This document shows positions 52,094-60,782 of a DNA stretch of 64,000 nucleotides, one piece after another. The stretch is from Nocardioides sp. NBC_00368 (GTDB taxonomy: Bacteria > Actinomycetota > Actinomycetes > Propionibacteriales > Nocardioidaceae): positions 4,671,001-4,735,000 of the forward strand of contig NZ_CP107970.1 in assembly GCF_036090055.1 (NCBI RefSeq). The letters are read 5' to 3'. Position 1 is the stretch's first letter, and each line of letters opens with the position of its first letter. A program made the position numbers and the translations under genes. The notes beneath the pieces were generated by a model, which had not been told where the DNA came from, did not search any database, and saw nothing but the letters and a program-made list of their open reading frames with translations.

Positions 52094-53224
52094 TTAGCGC
52101 CCCGGCGTCGGAGTCTCTCGCAAACCGCGCAAGACGGCGTCGCGCACCGGATCGTGGAGGCGCCGCTCGACGAGGTAGTGGAGCGCGATGGCCAGCACGA
52201 GGGCGGTCGCGACGGCGGCGGCCAGCACGACGTACTCGTCATAGCGGCCGTGGAACGTGTCGATCACCCAGAACGCGAACTGCGCGTGGATCAGGTAGAG
52301 CGGGTAGGTCAGCGCGCCGAGCGTGGTCAGGAAGCGCGCCTCCACCCGGCCCAGCGGGCCGGCGGAGACGAGCCAGACGAGCGCTGCGAACGCGACGATC
52401 GCCAACCCGGTGACCAGCGGCGAGACGGTGGCGCCGACGAGCTCGGTGGCCCGGTCGGCGTACTCCGTCGCCTGGCGGATGCCCAGGATCACGTTGTAGA
52501 TCACCGCCAGCCAGGCGACGAACGAGTTGCCGAACCGGTAGATCAGGAACAGCGCCATGCCCATCGCGAAGAAGGGGGCGTACTCGGCGAACAGGAGCGA
52601 GTTGAGCACGCCGGAGTCGGTCGCCCGGGCGATCTGAGCCAGCAGCGGCCACAGGAACGCGACCGCGATGACTCGCTGCTTGGTGATCCCGACGAGCAGG
52701 AAGACCCCGATCAGCAGGTAGAACTTGAGCTCGATCCAGAGGGTCCAGAACGCGCCCTGGGCACTGAGTACGTCCCAGGCGTCCTGGGTCATCGTCATGT
52801 TGATCAGGCCGCCGACGAATCCCTGGTCGCGGCCGCCCTTCCAGTAGGCCTGGAGGATCAGGGTGATGACCACCGCGACCCAGTAGGCCGGGAACAGCCG
52901 GGCGACCCGGGAGGAGACGAAACCGGGCAGGTCACGTCCCCAGGCGGTCATCAGGATCACGAAGCCGCTGATGATGAAGAACAGCTCCACGCCGAGGTAG
53001 CCGTAGCGGGTGACGTGGTTGAGGGTCGGGAACACCTCGTGCGGGTCGAGACCCCAGTAAGGCGTCGCGATGCCGGTGAGGTGATAGCCCACGACGACCG
53101 CTGCCGCGATGAACCGGAGCGCGTCGAGCGCGCCGAGCCGGGGGCGGCGTACGGGCTTCTTGGGCTTGGGTGCGGGGGTGTCGGCGGGGGCGGTGTCGGC
53201 CGGGACGGTCGGGGCGCTCGTCAT
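52094..53224 (-). CDS. OafA-type acyltransferase 3 family membrane protein
   Basis: A 376-residue protein with about ten membrane helices. The N-terminal LGALDALRFIAAAVVVGYHLTG holds the conserved Arg and His of acyltransferase family 3 (quoted in part here: RFIAAAVVVGYH). The first 30 residues are cytoplasmic and rich in Pro, Ala and Lys. Members acetylate or succinylate extracytoplasmic glycans using a cytosolic acyl-CoA. Cotranscribed with the bifunctional CDP-ribitol gene, 4 bp away. Confidence 0.88.
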   Translation of the reverse strand: MTSAPTVPADTAPADTPAPKPKKPVRRPRLGALDALRFIAAAVVVGYHLTGIATPYWGLDPHEVFPTLNHVTRYGYLGVELFFIISGFVILMTAWGRDLPGFVSSRVARLFPAYWVAVVITLILQAYWKGGRDQGFVGGLINMTMTQDAWDVLSAQGAFWTLWIELKFYLLIGVFLLVGITKQRVIAVAFLWPLLAQIARATDSGVLNSLLFAEYAPFFAMGMALFLIYRFGNSFVAWLAVIYNVILGIRQATEYADRATELVGATVSPLVTGLAIVAFAALVWLVSAGPLGRVEARFLTTLGALTYPLYLIHAQFAFWVIDTFHGRYDEYVVLAAAVATALVLAIALHYLVERRLHDPVRDAVLRGLRETPTPGR

Positions 53225-53228
53225 CGGG

Positions 53229-54644
53229 TCAGTTCCCCGCCGCGGCGTCCAGGGCCTCCTGGATCGGGTCGATGCGGCGCAGGTCGATGACGTGGCCGGT
53301 GCTCGACGCGATCAGGGTGTCCAGCGACGCCCGGGCCACGGCCTTCGACTCCAGGAGGGTGTGGGACGGCTCCTGGCCGAACGCCTTGGTGCGCATCGGG
53401 GTGGCGGTGCGCTCGGGGTTGATCGCGTTGACGCGTACGCCCTGGTCGGCCCACTCGTCGGCGAGCGCCTGGGTCAGGTTGACCGTGGCCGCCTTGGCCG
53501 AGGAGTAGAGCGCGTAGCCGCGGCGGCCGCGGGTGTAGGAGCTCGAGGTGAAGAAGAGCAGCGAGCCCTTCGCCCGGGCGAGGTAGGGGAAGAACTCCTG
53601 GGCGATCAGCACCGGCGCGATGTAGTTGATCTCGGTCGCGCTGTAGATCGTCTCCTCCGAGACGGTGGCGAGCTCACCACGGGGCAGCACGCCCGCGGTG
53701 TTGACCACGAAGTCGATCGAGCCGAAGCGCTTGCCGGCATCGGCCGCCGCGGCGACGATGTCGGCCCGCTTGGCGACGTCGGTGCTGGTGGCCGAGCGGC
53801 TGTAGGAGGCGACGTTGGCGCCGTAGGACTCGGCCAGCTCGGCGATGTCGGCGCCGATGCCGTAGCTGCCGCCGAAGACAACCATGTTCTTGCCCTCGAG
53901 CGCGGACCGGTAGTCGGCCTCGGACCTCTGCGGGAACTGCTGCTGGGCGGTGAGCTGGAAGAGCTTGTCGGCGATGTAGACGTCGATCGGCTCGGTGACC
54001 TTCATGTTCTGCTCGTGGCCGTCGACCACCCAGATCTTGGTGTCGGGGAGGTACTTCAGCACCACGCTGCAGTCGTCGGTCGCCTTGAACTCCGGGTCCT
54101 GGTCGGCGATCTCGTAGGCACGCTTCAGGGTCGAGGCGAGGAAGGCCTGCGGCGTCTGGCCGCGGCGCAGCCGCGAGCGGTCCGGGATCTGCGCGATGGT
54201 GTTGTCGTCGTTGAGCTCGATGATCGTGTCCGCGGAGGGGATGGCGACATCGACGGCCTGGTAGGTCAGCAGCGCCTTGAAGCAGTCGGTGATCACCTCC
54301 TCGCTGAGCAGCGGACGCACGGCGTCGTGGAGGAGTACGTTGCAGTCCTCGCCCTCGGGAAGGGCGGCCAGGGCGCGCTTGGTCGTCTCGTTGCGGGTCT
54401 CGGCGCCCTCGAGGATCTTGGAGACCTTCGGGTAGCGGCCGTCGCGGGTCATCGCGTGCACCGCGTCGAGGTGGCCGGGAGCCATCAGGATGATGATCTC
54501 GTCGATCTCCGGGTGGCGGTCGAGCACGCCGAGGGTGTGCTCCATGATGGGCATCCCGGCGATCTTGATGAGCTGCTTCGGGATGTCGAGACCCACGCGG
54601 GAGCCCACACCGCCGGCAAGCAGCACGGCAACGTTACGAAGCAC
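53229..54644 (-). CDS. Bifunctional CDP-ribitol synthase (TarI-like cytidylyltransferase + SDR reductase)
   Basis: A 471-residue protein. The N-terminal half is an IspD/TarI cytidylyltransferase: VLLAGGVGSRVGLDIPKQ, LLHDAVRP and DDCSVV. The C-terminal half (about 255-471) is an SDR with VFGGSYGIGADIAE and YSSAK (Tyr-x3-Lys). The pair matches H. influenzae Bcs1/Acs1, which reduces ribulose 5-phosphate and activates it to CDP-ribitol. GTG 54644 is preferred; TTG 54713 would add 23 residues. It supplies the substrate for ribitol-phosphate teichoic acid. Confidence 0.88.
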   Translation of the reverse strand: MLRNVAVLLAGGVGSRVGLDIPKQLIKIAGMPIMEHTLGVLDRHPEIDEIIILMAPGHLDAVHAMTRDGRYPKVSKILEGAETRNETTKRALAALPEGEDCNVLLHDAVRPLLSEEVITDCFKALLTYQAVDVAIPSADTIIELNDDNTIAQIPDRSRLRRGQTPQAFLASTLKRAYEIADQDPEFKATDDCSVVLKYLPDTKIWVVDGHEQNMKVTEPIDVYIADKLFQLTAQQQFPQRSEADYRSALEGKNMVVFGGSYGIGADIAELAESYGANVASYSRSATSTDVAKRADIVAAAADAGKRFGSIDFVVNTAGVLPRGELATVSEETIYSATEINYIAPVLIAQEFFPYLARAKGSLLFFTSSSYTRGRRGYALYSSAKAATVNLTQALADEWADQGVRVNAINPERTATPMRTKAFGQEPSHTLLESKAVARASLDTLIASSTGHVIDLRRIDPIQEALDAAAGN

Positions 54645-54977
54645 TGAACTCTGACCCTTTGATAGATGACAAGGAGGGGTGGATTCTTCCACGTCGCGCG
54701 CGATTGACTCCAATGCTGGGGGAGAGGTGATACCCAGCCGTTGGTTCAGCGTGTGATCCGCGGCAGCCTGGCGCCTGGTGTGATCGCAGTCACGGCATCT
54801 TGATGTTTCAGAAGAGTGTCGGGCGGCGTACCTTTGTTTCGGCTGAGCTCAAGCGAAGCCGTCAGCAGTACGGCTCGGTCACGGTGGCTGAGCAGGCAGG
54901 CACAACGTCTGGTACCCAACCCGGCTCCGCTCACAAGGGGGAGTGGTCGGAGGGACTGGAACGAAAGGTCTACAACC
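54645..54977. other. Intergenic region between the island and the panCD block
   Basis: This 333-bp stretch separates the divergent bifunctional CDP-ribitol synthase and DUF2520 genes. It contains a CRP-like palindrome at 54779-54794. I see no convincing coding sequence: the frame opening at 54816 is simply the DUF2520 frame extended upstream of its Met start. Promoters for both directions must lie here. Confidence 0.6.
54779..54794. promoter_or_regulatory. Possible CRP/GlxR-family binding site
   Basis: TGTGA-TCGCAG-TCACG matches the TGTGA-N6-TCACA half-site pattern of CRP-family regulators (Crp, GlxR) at nine of ten positions. It is 199 bp upstream of the DUF2520 gene and 135 bp from the CDP-ribitol synthase start, so it could act on either. 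Chance matches to such a short consensus are frequent. Confidence 0.4.
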
Positions 54978-55898
54978 ATGAACCCACTCAGGGTGGGCGT
55001 CGTCGGCGCGGGTCGCGTCGGAGCCGTCCTTGCTGCAGCGCTTCGGTCCGCCGGTCATGAGATCGCGGCGGTCGCCGGAGAGTCCGACGCCTCTCGCGCA
55101 CGCATCGCCTCGCTTCTCCCGGGCGTCCCGGTCGAGAAGCCGACCGCCGTCGCCCGTGCGTCCGACCTCCTTCTGCTCACCGTGCCCGACGACATGCTCG
55201 GCAACGTCGTCCAGACGATGACCGACGCCGGCGCGATCCGCCCCGGGATGTACGTCGCCCACACCTCCGGCCGCCACGGCCTGGCGATCCTCGAGCCGGC
55301 GGCCGCGATCGGCGCCCATGTGATGGCCGTCCACCCGGCGATGACGTTCTCCGGCACCTCTGTCGACCTGGCCCGGCTCTCGGGCTGCGTCTTCGGGCTG
55401 ACCGCCGCCTCTCCCGCCGACCGGGCCTTCGCCGAGGCGCTGGTCCAGGATCTCGGCGGCAACCCGATGTGGGTGCCCGAGGAGATGCGGACGCTCTACC
55501 ACGCCGGGCTCGCGCACGGCGCGAACCACCTGGTCACCCTGGTCACCGAGGCGATGGAGATCCTCGCCGCCGCCGGTGCCACCGACCCCGCGGGGACGCT
55601 CCGTCCGCTGCTGACCGCCGCCCTCGACAACGCCCTGGACCACGGCGACGCGGCGCTGACCGGCCCGATCGTCCGCGGTGACGCCGGCACGGTGGCGGCC
55701 CACCTCGACGACATCCGCACCAACGCGCCGCAGACCCTGGCCTCGTACGTCTCGATGGCGCGAGCCACGCTCGACCGGGCCGTCTCCGACGGGCGGCTGC
55801 TGCCGCTCCGGGCGCTCAAGATCAAGAACCTGCTCGATGCCGCCGACCGCACCGCGGTGCAGCCGTTGCCGCGTCCCGTCCACCTCTGGAACCAGTGA
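54978..55898 (+). CDS. Rossmann-fold DUF2520 protein (Rv3603c position)
   Basis: A 306-residue protein. The N-terminal VGVVGAGRVGAVLAAAL is an NAD(P)-binding Rossmann motif, followed by the DUF2520 helical domain (VMAVHPAMTFSG, then HAGLAHGANHLVTLV). The fold resembles ketopantoate and pyrroline-carboxylate reductases. It is directly coupled to panC by overlap, so a role in pantothenate synthesis, such as ketopantoate reduction, is possible but unproven. ATG 54978 has AAAGG upstream. Confidence 0.88.
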   Translation: MNPLRVGVVGAGRVGAVLAAALRSAGHEIAAVAGESDASRARIASLLPGVPVEKPTAVARASDLLLLTVPDDMLGNVVQTMTDAGAIRPGMYVAHTSGRHGLAILEPAAAIGAHVMAVHPAMTFSGTSVDLARLSGCVFGLTAASPADRAFAEALVQDLGGNPMWVPEEMRTLYHAGLAHGANHLVTLVTEAMEILAAAGATDPAGTLRPLLTAALDNALDHGDAALTGPIVRGDAGTVAAHLDDIRTNAPQTLASYVSMARATLDRAVSDGRLLPLRALKIKNLLDAADRTAVQPLPRPVHLWNQ

Positions 55899-56794
55899 TG
55901 ACCGCGCACATTGTCTCGGGCTCCGCTTCGACGCAGCTCGCCTCTACTCGTGAGGAGCTCGCGAAGCTCCTCGACTCCGCCCGTCGTGACGGCACCCCCG
56001 TCGGGTTCGTGCCCACGATGGGCGCGCTCCACGAGGGCCACGCGTCGCTGATGCGGGTCACCCGCGAGCGGGTCGGTGACGGTCCGGTCGTCGTGTCGAT
56101 CTTCGTCAACCCGCTGCAGTTCGGCGCGGGCGAGGATCTCGACCGCTACCCGCGCACGCTCGAGGCGGACCTGGAGGTCTGCGAGCGCGAGGGCGTCGAC
56201 GTCGTCTTCGCGCCCTCGGTCGACGAGGTCTACCCCGGCGGCGACCCGCAGGTCACGGTGGCCCCCGGTCCGCTCGCCGACGTGCTCGAGGGCAAGACCC
56301 GGCCGGGCCACTTCGGCGGCGTGCTGACCGTCGTCGCGAAGCTGTTCGGGCTGGTCAAGCCAGATGTCGCCGTCTTCGGCGAGAAGGACTACCAGCAGCT
56401 GACGCTGATCCGCCGGATGTCGGCCGATCTGTGCCTCGGCGTCGACGTCGTCGGTGCCCCGACCCAGCGCGAGCCCGACGGCCTGGCACTCTCCTCGCGC
56501 AACCGCTACCTCTCGCCCGAGCAGCGGGAGGAGGCGACGACGCTGTCGCGGGCGCTCTACGCCGCGCAGGTCGAGGCCGCGCACGGCGTCGAGGCCGCGC
56601 TCCAGGCGGCTCGCGCCGAGCTGCGTCGCTCGAAGGGCGTCGACCTCGACTACCTCGTGGTCACCGACCCCGCGCTGGCGGCGCTGCCCACCGAACCGGA
56701 GCCGGGCACCGAAGCCCGGATCCTCATCGCCGCCCGGGTCGGCACGACCCGACTCATCGACAACATGAGCCTCACGATCGGAGCATCCCGATGA
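55898..56794 (+). CDS. panC: Pantoate-beta-alanine ligase
   Basis: A 298-residue ATP-dependent ligase making pantothenate from pantoate and beta-alanine. It shows PTMGALHEGH (nucleotide-binding HxGH-type), FVNPLQFG, GEKDYQQL and LSSRNRYL. ATG 55898 shares one base with the DUF2520 stop; GTG 55895 is an equally possible start. Its stop overlaps panD by 4 nt. Confidence 0.96.
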   Translation: MTAHIVSGSASTQLASTREELAKLLDSARRDGTPVGFVPTMGALHEGHASLMRVTRERVGDGPVVVSIFVNPLQFGAGEDLDRYPRTLEADLEVCEREGVDVVFAPSVDEVYPGGDPQVTVAPGPLADVLEGKTRPGHFGGVLTVVAKLFGLVKPDVAVFGEKDYQQLTLIRRMSADLCLGVDVVGAPTQREPDGLALSSRNRYLSPEQREEATTLSRALYAAQVEAAHGVEAALQAARAELRRSKGVDLDYLVVTDPALAALPTEPEPGTEARILIAARVGTTRLIDNMSLTIGASR

Positions 56795-57216
56795 CTCGTC
56801 TGCGCACCATGATGACCGGCAAGATCCACCGCGCCACGGTCACCCAGGCAGACCTCCACTACGTCGGCTCGGTGACCGTCGACGCAGATCTCCTCGACGC
56901 CGCGGACATCCTTCCCGGCGAGCTGGTCTCCATCGTCGACATCACCAACGGTGCCCGCCTGGAGACCTACACGATCGCGGGCGAGCGCGGGTCGGGCGTC
57001 CTGGGGATCAACGGCGCCGCCGCCCACCTGGTCCACCCCGGCGACCTCGTCATCCTCATCGCGTACGCGCAGATGACCACCGAGGAGGCCAAGGCGTTCG
57101 AGCCGCACGTCGTCCACGTCGACGAGGCGAACCACATCGTCGCGCTCGGCTCCGACCGGAGCGAGCCGGTTCCAGGGACCGACCAGATGCGTGGACCGCT
57201 CGTTCTCACGCAGTAG
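56791..57216 (+). CDS. panD: Aspartate 1-decarboxylase
   Basis: A 141-residue proenzyme making beta-alanine from aspartate. The self-cleavage site Gly-Ser occurs in HYVGSVTVD (about residues 24-28), yielding a pyruvoyl group at the serine. NGARLETYTI and NGAAAHLV are conserved. The ATG overlaps the panC stop, so the beta-alanine supply and use steps are coupled. Confidence 0.96.
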   Translation: MTRLRTMMTGKIHRATVTQADLHYVGSVTVDADLLDAADILPGELVSIVDITNGARLETYTIAGERGSGVLGINGAAAHLVHPGDLVILIAYAQMTTEEAKAFEPHVVHVDEANHIVALGSDRSEPVPGTDQMRGPLVLTQ

Positions 57217-57225
57217 CGTGCGGCT

Positions 57226-58938
57226 ATGAACATGCAGCTGCTCTCCGCCCGTGATCCGGGCTGGACCGAGTGGGCGGACGTGATCGTGGTGGGCTCGGGG
57301 ATCGCCGGGCTCACCGCGGCGCTGCGGCTGAAGGACCAGGTCGAGCGGGTCGCCGTCGTCACCAAGGACGTGCTTCAGGCCGGCTCGACGCAGTGGGCCC
57401 AGGGCGGCATCGCGGCCGCGCTCGGCGAAGGTGACACCCCCGACCAGCACGAGGTCGACACGCTCGTGGCAGGCGCCGGGGCGTGCGACCTGGAGGCCGT
57501 ACGTGTCCTGGTCGGTGAGGGCGCCGAGGCCGTGCGCGAGCTCATCGAGTGGGGCGCCGACTTCGACAAGGACCCCGAGGGCAACCTGTCCCTCACCCGG
57601 GAGGGCGGTCACCGCCGCGACCGGATCGCGCACGCCGACGGCGACGCGACCGGCGCCGAGATCCAGCGCGCGCTGATGGAGGCGGTCCGGCGCGCTCCGG
57701 AGATCCTGGTCTTCGAGCACGCGATGGTCGTCGACCTGCTGACCGCCGCCGACGGCGGCGTCGCCGGCCTGACCATCCATGTGATGGGTGAGGGCGATGC
57801 GGACGGTGTCGGGATCGTGCGTACCCGGGCTGTCGTCCTCGCCTCCGGCGGCCTCGGCCAGGTCTTCTCCCAGACCACCAACCCCGCGGTCGCCACGGCC
57901 GACGGGATGGCGATCGCGCTGCGGGCCGGTGCGACGCTGCGCGACCTGGAGTTCGTCCAGTTCCACCCCACGGTGATGTATCTGGGTGAGGACTCCCGTG
58001 GCCAGCAGCCGCTGATCTCCGAGGCCGTACGCGGCGAGGGCGCCTTCCTGGTGGACTGGGACGGCAACCGGCTCATGGAGGGTGTCCACGAGCTCGAGGA
58101 CCTGGCGCCGCGCGACATCGTCTCCAAGGCGATCATGAAGCGGATGCTCGAGACCGGCCACCCCAACATGTGGCTCGACGCCCGTCATCTGGGCCGTCCG
58201 GTGATCGAGCCTGTCGAGATCACCGCAGAGGAGACCTCAGCCACCCGGGCGTTCTGGGAGCGCCGTTTCCCGAACATCCTCGCCTCGCTGCTCTCGCACG
58301 GCGTGGATCCGTCCGTCGACCTGATCCCGGTCGCCCCGGCGTGCCACTACGCCTCCGGCGGTGTACGCACGGACCTGTGGGGTCGTTCGGACGTACCCGG
58401 GCTCTACGCCACCGGCGAGGTCGCCTGCAGCGGCGTCCACGGCGCCAACCGGCTCGCTTCCAACTCGCTGCTCGAGGGGCTGGTGTTCTCCCGCCGGATC
58501 GCAGAGGTGCTGCCCGGTGAGCTGCGTCAGCTGGAGGATCCCGAGCCGGGTGCCGGCACGGGGCGCCCGCTCGTCCCGGGCACCGCGCTCAAGCAGCTGC
58601 AGGAGACGATGACGACCAAGGTCGGGGTGCTCCGCAACGCGACCGGTCTCGCCGAGGCGTTCGACGAGCTCGAGGAGCTCGGCACGACCGCCGCGACCGA
58701 GATCGACCCCGCCGCCTGGGAGGCGACCAACCTGCTGACCGTCTCCCTCGCCCTGGCGAAGTCCGCGCTGCTGCGCGAGGAGACCCGCGGGTCCCACTGG
58801 CGCGAGGACTTCGCCGAGCGCGACGACGCCGGGTTCGCCGGCCACTTCGACGTTCGGCTCCGGGACGGCGAGACTGTCGTCAGCTTCACCCCGGCCCCAG
58901 CGACCGACCGCACCACCACAACCATGGCAGGAGCCTGA
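57226..58938 (+). CDS. nadB: L-aspartate oxidase
   Basis: A 570-residue FAD enzyme oxidising L-aspartate to iminoaspartate, the first step of de novo NAD synthesis. The FAD loop VVGSGIAGLTAAL is near the N-terminus, with STQWAQGGIAAALG, LASGGLGQVFSQTTNP, QFHPT and CSGVHGANRLASNSLLEGLVF. In M. tuberculosis nadB is elsewhere with nadA and nadC; here no nadA is nearby. Confidence 0.94.
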   Translation: MNMQLLSARDPGWTEWADVIVVGSGIAGLTAALRLKDQVERVAVVTKDVLQAGSTQWAQGGIAAALGEGDTPDQHEVDTLVAGAGACDLEAVRVLVGEGAEAVRELIEWGADFDKDPEGNLSLTREGGHRRDRIAHADGDATGAEIQRALMEAVRRAPEILVFEHAMVVDLLTAADGGVAGLTIHVMGEGDADGVGIVRTRAVVLASGGLGQVFSQTTNPAVATADGMAIALRAGATLRDLEFVQFHPTVMYLGEDSRGQQPLISEAVRGEGAFLVDWDGNRLMEGVHELEDLAPRDIVSKAIMKRMLETGHPNMWLDARHLGRPVIEPVEITAEETSATRAFWERRFPNILASLLSHGVDPSVDLIPVAPACHYASGGVRTDLWGRSDVPGLYATGEVACSGVHGANRLASNSLLEGLVFSRRIAEVLPGELRQLEDPEPGAGTGRPLVPGTALKQLQETMTTKVGVLRNATGLAEAFDELEELGTTAATEIDPAAWEATNLLTVSLALAKSALLREETRGSHWREDFAERDDAGFAGHFDVRLRDGETVVSFTPAPATDRTTTTMAGA

Positions 58939-59867
58939 TGACCATCCGACGCGTGCCCTTCGACGAGATCCCGCAGTCGCTGCGCGAGGAGCTGACCAAG
59001 GCCGGCCTGGACGCCGGCGAGGTCTACGACGCCGTCGAGCTCGCCCTCGACGAGGATCTGCCCTCGGCCGCTCCCGGTGAGATGCCCAGCGAGGACGTCA
59101 CGTCGGTGGCCACGATCGCCCCCGACTCGACCGGGATCGGCGTCTTCGCCGCCCGGGAGGACGGCGTGGTGGCCGGCCTCGGCGTGGCCGAGCTCGTCTT
59201 CGCGTACGTCATGGGTGACTCGGTCACGGTGACCGACCGCGTCAAGGACGGCTCCAAGGTGAAGGCCGGCGACGTCATCATGCGGATCGCCGGGCCGACC
59301 CGCGGGCTGCTGACCGCGGAGCGTACGGCGCTCAACTACGCCTCCCACCTCTCCGGCGTCGCCACCGGCGTCGCGGCCTGGACCGAGGCCCTGGAGGGCA
59401 CCGGCGCGCAGGTCCTCGACACCCGCAAGACGCTGCCGGGCTTCCGGTCCCTGGAGAAGTACGCCGTGCGCTGCGGCGGGGGCGCCAACCACCGGATGTC
59501 GCTGTGCGACATGGCGCTTGTCAAGGACAACCACATCGTCGCCGCCGGCGGCGCGGTGCAGGCCTACGAGGCCGTGAAGTTCGCCTACCCGGACGTGCCG
59601 ATCGAGGTCGAGGTGACCACGCTCGAGGAGCTCGAGGCGCTGCTCGCCGCCGGTTGCGGCCGGATCATGCTCGACAACATGTCGACCGCGATGATGAAGG
59701 AGGCCGTCGAGATCACCGCCGGACGTGCGGTGCTCGAGGCGTCCGGTGGGCTGACCCTCGACCGGGCCCGGGAGGTCGCCGAGACCGGTGTCGACTATCT
59801 CTCCGTCGGCGCGCTGACCCATTCGGTGAAGGTCTTCGACATCGGCTTCGACCTGTCCGAGGGCTGA
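58938..59867 (+). CDS. nadC: Nicotinate-nucleotide pyrophosphorylase (carboxylating)
   Basis: A 309-residue quinolinate phosphoribosyltransferase forming nicotinate mononucleotide. Conserved segments are DTRKTLPGFRSLEKYAV, RCGGGANHRMSL, KDNHI and LEASGGLTLD. The ATG shares one base with the nadB stop (TGATG). No nadA lies in the window, so quinolinate synthase must be encoded elsewhere. Confidence 0.95.
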   Translation: MTIRRVPFDEIPQSLREELTKAGLDAGEVYDAVELALDEDLPSAAPGEMPSEDVTSVATIAPDSTGIGVFAAREDGVVAGLGVAELVFAYVMGDSVTVTDRVKDGSKVKAGDVIMRIAGPTRGLLTAERTALNYASHLSGVATGVAAWTEALEGTGAQVLDTRKTLPGFRSLEKYAVRCGGGANHRMSLCDMALVKDNHIVAAGGAVQAYEAVKFAYPDVPIEVEVTTLEELEALLAAGCGRIMLDNMSTAMMKEAVEITAGRAVLEASGGLTLDRAREVAETGVDYLSVGALTHSVKVFDIGFDLSEG

Positions 59868-59878
59868 GGCGACCCGCC

Positions 59879-60661
59879 ATGTCCCTGCTCGCTGTCAACA
59901 TCGGCAACAGCCACACGGTTCTCGGGCTGATCGCCGATGGCGTCGTGTCCGCCGACTGGAAGGTCTCCACGCTCGAGCACCGCACCGCCGACGAATGGTG
60001 GGCGCTGCTGCGGGGGATTCTCGGCGATGCGCTGGTGGCGAGCGTGGACGGCGTGGTGGTGTGCGCGACCGTGCCCGCGGTCCTGCACGAGTGGCGCGAG
60101 ATGATCGCCCGCCATCTCGGCTCGGTCGAGAGCGTGGTGGTCGAGCCGGGCGTACGCTCCGGCATCCCGATCCTCATGGACAACCCGCGCGAGGTCGGCA
60201 CCGACCGGATCGCCAACGCGGTCGCGGCCGTGGCGCTCCACGGCGGCCCGGCGATCGCGGTCGACTTCCGCGGCACGGCGACGACCTTCGACGTCGTCAA
60301 CGCCGCGGGGCAGTACGTCGGCGGTGCGATCCTGCCGGGCATCGAGCTGTCCCTCGAGGCCCTGGGCCGGCGCGGCGCGCAGCTTCGGAAGGTCGAGCTC
60401 GCCCGGCCGCGTTCGGTGATCGCCAAGAACACGGTCGAGGCCCTGCAGTCCGGAATGGTGTTCGGAGTCGCGGCGCAGGTCGAGGGTCTGGTCGCCCGGA
60501 TCATTGCCGAGCTGGGTGTGCCCGCGGACGACGTTGCGGTGATTGCGACCGGCTATCTCGCGGAGTTCGTTCTCGGTGAGAGTAAATGCTTCTCGGTGCA
60601 TTCTCCGTGGCTGACGATGCAAGGTCTGGAACTGATATTCCAGAGGAATGTCGGCCGTTAG
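59879..60661 (+). CDS. coaX: Type III pantothenate kinase, possibly inactive
   Basis: A 260-residue ASKHA-fold protein. Family motifs are recognisable (NIGNSHTVLG, PREVGTDRIANAV, PGIELSLEAL), but two sites differ from active enzymes. The conserved first Asp of D-x-GNT-x-T is Asn7, and an Arg is inserted in the second phosphate loop (VDF-R-GTATTFD versus VDFGTATTFD). The general-base Asp in GTDRI is kept. M. tuberculosis CoaX is known to be inactive, so a regulatory or vestigial role is possible here. It follows nadC by 11 bp. Confidence 0.88.
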   Translation: MSLLAVNIGNSHTVLGLIADGVVSADWKVSTLEHRTADEWWALLRGILGDALVASVDGVVVCATVPAVLHEWREMIARHLGSVESVVVEPGVRSGIPILMDNPREVGTDRIANAVAAVALHGGPAIAVDFRGTATTFDVVNAAGQYVGGAILPGIELSLEALGRRGAQLRKVELARPRSVIAKNTVEALQSGMVFGVAAQVEGLVARIIAELGVPADDVAVIATGYLAEFVLGESKCFSVHSPWLTMQGLELIFQRNVGR

Positions 60662-60782
60662 CGTTTTTCGGTATGCCACCCTGTTGATTCATCTGGATGA
60701 TATGTAATGCTATGCGCATCTCGCTTAACCGCGGGGCCTATATTCGGCCCGTTTCCGGGTGAAGAGCAGTGAAGGTAGGAAC

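Noticed and set aside
60662..60782. Specific -35/-10 promoter for lsr2
   Set aside because: The region is AT-richer and contains TTGATT and TATATT hexamers, but their spacing does not form a convincing pair.
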